Shown here piece after piece: positions 30,961-34,563 of a stretch of DNA of 34,563 nucleotides. Position 1 is the first letter of the stretch, and every line of letters starts with the position of its first letter. Below the pieces are notes generated by a model that was given only the letters and a program-made list of their open reading frames with translations, was not told the DNA's origin and made no database searches. The stretch lies in assembly GCA_902476765.1 (NCBI GenBank), contig CABSEJ010000017.1, forward strand, positions 1 through 34,563, read 5' to 3'. Made by a program: the position numbers and the translations under genes. The DNA is from an uncultured Blautia sp. (lineage in GTDB: Bacteria > Bacillota > Clostridia > Lachnospirales > Lachnospiraceae).

Positions 30961-32679
30961 ATGAAACAGATTACGGGAAACAAATTATTGGTAAAAGCTT
31001 TGAAGGAGGAAGGGGTTGACGTACTCTTCGGCTATCCGGGAGCCTGTACCATTGACATCAGCGACGAACTATACAAACAAAACAATATTGATATTATTCT
31101 CCCCCGCCATGAGCAGGCTCTGGTACATGAGGCGGACGCCTATGCCAGAACCACGGGAAAGGTAGGCGTATGTCTGGTAACCAGCGGCCCCGGCGCCACT
31201 AATCTGGTAACCGGCCTGGCTACTGCCAACTATGACAGTGTACCCCTTGTATGCTTTACCGGACAGGTGGCCAGATATTTAATCGGAAATGATGCTTTCC
31301 AGGAAGTTGACATTGTAGGCATCACAAGAAGCATCACCAAATATGGGGTAACTGTCCGCAGGAGAGAGGATTTAGGAAGAATCATAAAAGAGGCTTTCTA
31401 CATCGCCCGCACCGGAAGACCCGGACCTGTACTGATAGATTTACCTAAGGACGTAATGTGCGAACTGGGAAGCGCAGAATATCCGAAAAGCGTTAATATT
31501 CGTGGCTATAAACCTAATACCAGCGTTCATATCGGCCAGTTAAAAAAAGCATTGAAAATGCTCCAGAAAGCCAAAAGACCTTTATTCCTGGCAGGAGGCG
31601 GTGTAATCATCTCACGGGCAAACGAAGTTTTCACCCAGGTTGTAGAGAAGACCCAGGTGCCTGTTGTCACTACGGTTATGGGACGGGGGGCTATTCCCAC
31701 TAATCATCCCCTGTTTATCGGAAACCTGGGAATGCACGGTGCTTATGCTGCCAATATGGCTGTAAGCAACTGTGACCTTCTGTTTTCCATTGGAACCAGG
31801 TTTAACGACCGTATTACCGGAAAGCTTCACGCTTTTGCCCCAAATGCCCAGATTGTGCACATTGACATTGACACGGCTTCCATTTCCAGAAACATCCAGG
31901 TAGATGTTCCTATTGTTGCAGACGCTAAAGAGGCCATCACTAAAATGACCGAATATGCGGAAGAATTAAATACAAAGAAATGGATGGAAGAAATCCGGGG
32001 CTGGATGGAGGAGCATCCCCTCACCATGAAATCCAGAAAGCTTATGAGTCCTCTGGATATTATCGATGAAATGAACCGTCAGTTCGATGACGCCATTATT
32101 GTTACCGACGTGGGACAACATCAGATGCTGGTTTCCCAGTATGTGGAAATCACCAATAAGAAGCAGCTGGTAATGTCCGGCGGACTTGGAACCATGGGCT
32201 ACGGCCTTCCGGGAGCCATTGGCGCCAAAATCGGAAATCCGGATAAAACCGTAATTTCCGTATCCGGCGACGGCGGAATGCAGATGAACATTCAAGAAAT
32301 GGCCACCGCAGTTCTGGAAGAGCTTCCTATTATTTCCTGTATCTTTAACAACGAGTATCTGGGTATGGTACGGCAGTGGCAGAAACTATTTTATGGCAAA
32401 CGCTACGCCATGACAAACTTAAAAGCAGGGGCCCTTTCCCGCCGCACTAACGGAGAAGAATTTCCTGAGTATACCCCGGACTTTGTAAAGCTGGCAGAGA
32501 GCTACGGCGCCAAGGGAATCCGGGTAACCAAGAAAGAAGAAATCAAAGCAGCTTTTGAAGAAGCAAAGAAAAACACCAAAGCTCCTACTATCATTGAGTT
32601 CATCATTGACCCGGAGGAAATGGTGTATCCTATGATTAAACCGGGCGGCACCCTGGAAGATATGGTTATGGATTGTTAG
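30961..32679 (+). CDS. ilvB: Acetolactate synthase large subunit
   Basis: Catalyses the first common step of branched-chain amino-acid synthesis: two pyruvate to acetolactate, or pyruvate plus 2-oxobutyrate to acetohydroxybutyrate. The 572-aa protein has the ThDP-fold arrangement: LFGYPGACTIDISDEL, catalytic Glu in PRHEQALVHEADAYAR, SGPGATNLVTG, the central FAD-type domain (GTRFNDRITGKL) and the ThDP-Mg site GDGGMQMNIQEMATA...NN. GACT where many have GGAx is common in clostridia. The ATG at 30961 follows AGGAGGG by 7 nt; an earlier in-frame TTG lies inside the attenuator and is not used. It is co-transcribed with ilvN (13-bp gap), under T-box control. Confidence 0.97.
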   Translation: MKQITGNKLLVKALKEEGVDVLFGYPGACTIDISDELYKQNNIDIILPRHEQALVHEADAYARTTGKVGVCLVTSGPGATNLVTGLATANYDSVPLVCFTGQVARYLIGNDAFQEVDIVGITRSITKYGVTVRRREDLGRIIKEAFYIARTGRPGPVLIDLPKDVMCELGSAEYPKSVNIRGYKPNTSVHIGQLKKALKMLQKAKRPLFLAGGGVIISRANEVFTQVVEKTQVPVVTTVMGRGAIPTNHPLFIGNLGMHGAYAANMAVSNCDLLFSIGTRFNDRITGKLHAFAPNAQIVHIDIDTASISRNIQVDVPIVADAKEAITKMTEYAEELNTKKWMEEIRGWMEEHPLTMKSRKLMSPLDIIDEMNRQFDDAIIVTDVGQHQMLVSQYVEITNKKQLVMSGGLGTMGYGLPGAIGAKIGNPDKTVISVSGDGGMQMNIQEMATAVLEELPIISCIFNNEYLGMVRQWQKLFYGKRYAMTNLKAGALSRRTNGEEFPEYTPDFVKLAESYGAKGIRVTKKEEIKAAFEEAKKNTKAPTIIEFIIDPEEMVYPMIKPGGTLEDMVMDC

Positions 32680-32692
32680 GAGGATTTCAGAT

Positions 32693-33202
32693 ATGGAAAA
32701 AGGAATGAAAAAAAGATGGATTTCTTTATATGTAGAAAACCAGGTAGGTGTCTTATCAAAAATCTCAGGACTGTTTTCAGGAAAATGTTATAATCTGGAC
32801 AGCCTCACCGTGGGAACCACAGAAGACCCCACAGTATCCAGAATGACAATAGCCACGGTCAGCGACGACGAGACTTTTGAACAGATAAAAAAGCAGTTAA
32901 ACCGCATGGTAGAAGTTATCAAGGTTATTGACTTTACCGACATATTTGTCCGCATGAAGGAAATCCTGTATATTAAAGTAAAACGCTGTACAGCGGCTGA
33001 CAAGGTAGAGCTGTTTCAGATTGCCGAAACCTTCAAGGCCAGGGTAATTGATTACGGAAAAGACAGCCTTCTTCTGGAATTCGTACAGACTGCCACCAAA
33101 AACGACGCAGTTATTAAGCTTATCAAAGAAGAATTCAAGACCATTGAAGTGGTCCGTGGCGGAAGCGTTGGAATTGAATCTATCAGTATGATGGAAAGAT
33201 AA
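32693..33202 (+). CDS. ilvN: Acetolactate synthase small (regulatory) subunit
   Basis: Regulatory partner of IlvB, 169 aa. An N-terminal ACT domain (about 9-82; RWISLYVENQVGVLSKISGLFSGKCYNLDSL in two pieces, then TVSRMTIAT) binds valine for feedback inhibition, and a C-terminal IlvN-specific domain (LYIKVKRCTAADKVELFQIAETF, VRGGSVGIE) completes the normal length. AGGAGG lies 10 nt before the ATG at 32693. The operon ends here with a terminator; ilvC and ilvD are not adjacent. Confidence 0.96.
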   Translation: MEKGMKKRWISLYVENQVGVLSKISGLFSGKCYNLDSLTVGTTEDPTVSRMTIATVSDDETFEQIKKQLNRMVEVIKVIDFTDIFVRMKEILYIKVKRCTAADKVELFQIAETFKARVIDYGKDSLLLEFVQTATKNDAVIKLIKEEFKTIEVVRGGSVGIESISMMER

Positions 33203-33215
33203 ATACAATACCTAT

Positions 33216-33261
33216 GGGGCCGTCGCATTAAGCAAAATGTTTAATGCGGCAGCTCCTTTTT
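33216..33261 (+). terminator. Terminator of ilvBN
   Basis: CGCATTAA (33224-33231) pairs with TTAATGCG (33241-33248), extended outward by GGxGC/GCTCC, followed by TTTTT on the plus strand. It starts 14 bp after the ilvN stop. Confidence 0.88.
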
Positions 33262-33275
33262 CTATCTTTTCTATC

Positions 33276-33321
33276 AAAAAAAAAACTGCCACATTAAGCT
33301 TCTCACTTAACGCAGCAGTTT
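33276..33321 (-). terminator. Terminator of the 47-residue peptide gene
   Basis: On the minus strand AAACTGC (33321-33315) pairs with GCAGTTT (33289-33283), with an inner TTAAG/CTTAA, and is followed by a run of about ten T. It lies 60 bp downstream of the small gene's stop, supporting that the gene is transcribed. Confidence 0.85.
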
Positions 33322-33380
33322 CGTTTTCTGTCCTGTGTGTTTTTTCTGTTCATTTTCCGGTCCGTCGCTTCCCTCAGTGA

Positions 33381-33524
33381 TTAGTATCTTCCGTAAAATC
33401 TACCGTTCCAGTTTGCGTCAAGGCCTTCAAAATAGATAGCGTTTTCTTCAATGTATTTTGCTACTCTTTCGATAAAAGTCAGTTTCTTTGTTACATTTTT
33501 GTCATTGTTTGTTTTACTCATCAT
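33381..33524 (-). CDS. Small 47-residue protein of unknown function with aromatic C-terminus
   Basis: A short gene with a clear AAAGGAG ribosome site 5-8 nt before tandem ATG codons (33524 and 33521) and a strong terminator downstream. The product begins MMSKTNNDKN and ends ANWNGRFYGRY. The first half is polar and basic, the middle (FIERVAKYIEENAIYFEGL) should form an amphipathic helix, and the tail is rich in Trp/Tyr/Phe/Gly/Arg. It has no signal peptide, cysteine or membrane segment. I do not recognise it. It lies divergently 128 bp from an AraC regulator gene. It might be a regulatory or signalling peptide or a precursor for modification; nothing in the sequence decides this. Confidence 0.7.
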   Translation of the reverse strand: MMSKTNNDKNVTKKLTFIERVAKYIEENAIYFEGLDANWNGRFYGRY

Positions 33525-33652
33525 AAAATCTCCTTTTTTTCATTTTCTTGTTTTCCTGTTTACAGCTATATGTTATCATGTGTAAGGAAAGATTTTTAGA
33601 TATGTTATTGACTGTTTTTGTGTCATAATTGACTTTTTAGGAGGTTTTTCAT

Positions 33653-34513
33653 ATGAAACAGGCTATATATAAGCATCTCTACGCCTTGGAAAATTCCAAT
33701 ATTGCTATCCGCTATCTTACCAACCGGGGCTCCTACTTTCCTGCCCACTGGCATCCTGCTATTGAACTGATTTATATTTTAAACGGAACAGCAGAATTTA
33801 CTGTAGGCGGCCGGAAATACACTTTAGTCCCCGGTGAATTCATTGTCATAGACTCTAATGTTATCCACGAATCCCAATGTGCCTTGGCTTCTATGGGCGT
33901 ATATATCCATGTATCCCGGGAATATCTGGAAACCTTCGTGGATACTCCTGTGTTTCCGGAAATAAACTGTTTCCGTGAAACCATGACAAGGGAGCAGCTT
34001 CCCTATTATCTGGAAATCTGCAAGCTTTTCAAAAAGCTGGTTCCTCTCTATATCAATCAGCCCTTAGCTATGAATTTATCCAGCCAGGCCATTACCATGG
34101 AAATCTGTTTTCAGCTTCTGAATCATTTTTCTGTTAACCAGCCTTCTCTTGCTGTTCCGGGCGCAGCCAAAAACCAAGAGCGGATGAAAGAAATCCTTCT
34201 TTATATAGAAGAACATTACAGGCAGCCTATTTTACTGGAGGAAATTTCCGGCCATTTTGGTCTGAACCGGGAATATTTTTGCCGTTTTTTTAAACAGCAA
34301 ATGGGAATCAATTTTACCCGCCATGTAAACCTGGTTCGTTTGTCCCACATTTACCATGAAGTAGTGAACACCGAAGATCCTATTATGGAAATCATAGACC
34401 GGAACGGTTTCAGCAATTATAAACTTTTCCATAAATTATTTCGGGAAATCTACGGCTGTACTCCCAGAGAAATCCGGGCCGGAACAGAAATAGCAGAAAA
34501 AAATAAAGACTAG
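33653..34513 (+). CDS. AraC-family regulator with N-terminal cupin domain
   Basis: Transcription factor of 286 aa. The N-terminal cupin (about 18-95; YFPAHWHPAIELIYILNGTAEFTVGG, PGEFIVIDSNVIHES) should bind a small ligand, probably a sugar. The C-terminal AraC domain (about 185-280) shows PILLEEISGHFGLNREYFCRFFKQQMGINF and IIDRNGFSNYKLFHKLFREIYGCTPREIR. An AGGAGG site lies 8 nt before the ATG. Its targets are not visible in the window; it is divergent from the 47-residue peptide gene and could control genes beyond the right edge. It is intact and ends 50 bp before the window end. Confidence 0.92.
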   Translation: MKQAIYKHLYALENSNIAIRYLTNRGSYFPAHWHPAIELIYILNGTAEFTVGGRKYTLVPGEFIVIDSNVIHESQCALASMGVYIHVSREYLETFVDTPVFPEINCFRETMTREQLPYYLEICKLFKKLVPLYINQPLAMNLSSQAITMEICFQLLNHFSVNQPSLAVPGAAKNQERMKEILLYIEEHYRQPILLEEISGHFGLNREYFCRFFKQQMGINFTRHVNLVRLSHIYHEVVNTEDPIMEIIDRNGFSNYKLFHKLFREIYGCTPREIRAGTEIAEKNKD

Positions 34514-34563
34514 TGTACTGACACGTTCACATTTCAACAAATGACTTGCCGGAATTTCCATCT

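Overview
The window reads as chromosome of a Gram-positive, spore-forming gut anaerobe of the Lachnospiraceae (Blautia-like; the genus is my inference). Support comes from a sporulation sigma-G gene, A/T-rich promoters and strong AGGAGG ribosome sites, a T-box and a lysine riboswitch, a YesM/YesN-type two-component pair, a sulfatase and a lacto-/galacto-N-biose phosphorylase (host-glycan use), and a KTGD-type wall-anchored protein. I see no phage, transposase, CRISPR array or rRNA.

Layout. 1-54: the 5' part of a tRNA-Val(UAC), minus strand, with its promoter. 209-6024 (minus): one glycan-uptake operon in the order lipoprotein, permease, sulfatase, histidine kinase, response regulator. It carries two apparent internal deletions. 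One joins the solute-binding protein to the permease and removes the expected second permease; the other joins the kinase tail to the middle of the receiver domain. 6236-8232: an NhaC-family transporter behind a well-conserved lysine riboswitch, so probably a lysine importer. 8374-9153: sigG. 9278-11466: a MATE exporter overlapping an AraC regulator. 11533-13698: GH112 phosphorylase. 13888-17017: a receptor-like Ser/Thr kinase and an unrecognised protein with an HTH-like segment, preceded by a promoter and a strongly folded leader. 17402-18931: an LCP-family cell-wall protein. 19257-20520: a cytidylate-kinase-like protein and a HIT protein, separated by a structured intergenic segment. 20720-22694: a nitroreductase, convergent with a MerR regulator/GNAT-like acyltransferase operon. 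22861-25597: coaBC, an ECF pantothenate-type S component and coaX, together a pantothenate-to-CoA operon. 25743-30473: an O-antigen-ligase-like/TPR membrane protein followed 36 bp later by a large LRR surface protein. 30609-33202: T-box leader and ilvBN. 33381-33524: an unannotated-size 47-residue peptide gene (minus) with its own ribosome site and terminator. 33653-34513: a divergent AraC regulator.

How the genes connect. Three regions concern carbohydrate scavenging (the sulfatase/ABC operon, GH112, AraC regulators). Two riboregulators control amino-acid supply (lysine import, branched-chain synthesis). One operon supplies CoA. The kinase, LCP and ligase/LRR regions concern the cell envelope. 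The most notable observations are the two gene-collapsing deletions, the lysine riboswitch on the NhaC-type gene, the 47-residue aromatic-tailed peptide beside an AraC gene, and the folded leader before the kinase operon. All assignments come from reading the sequence; no database search was run.
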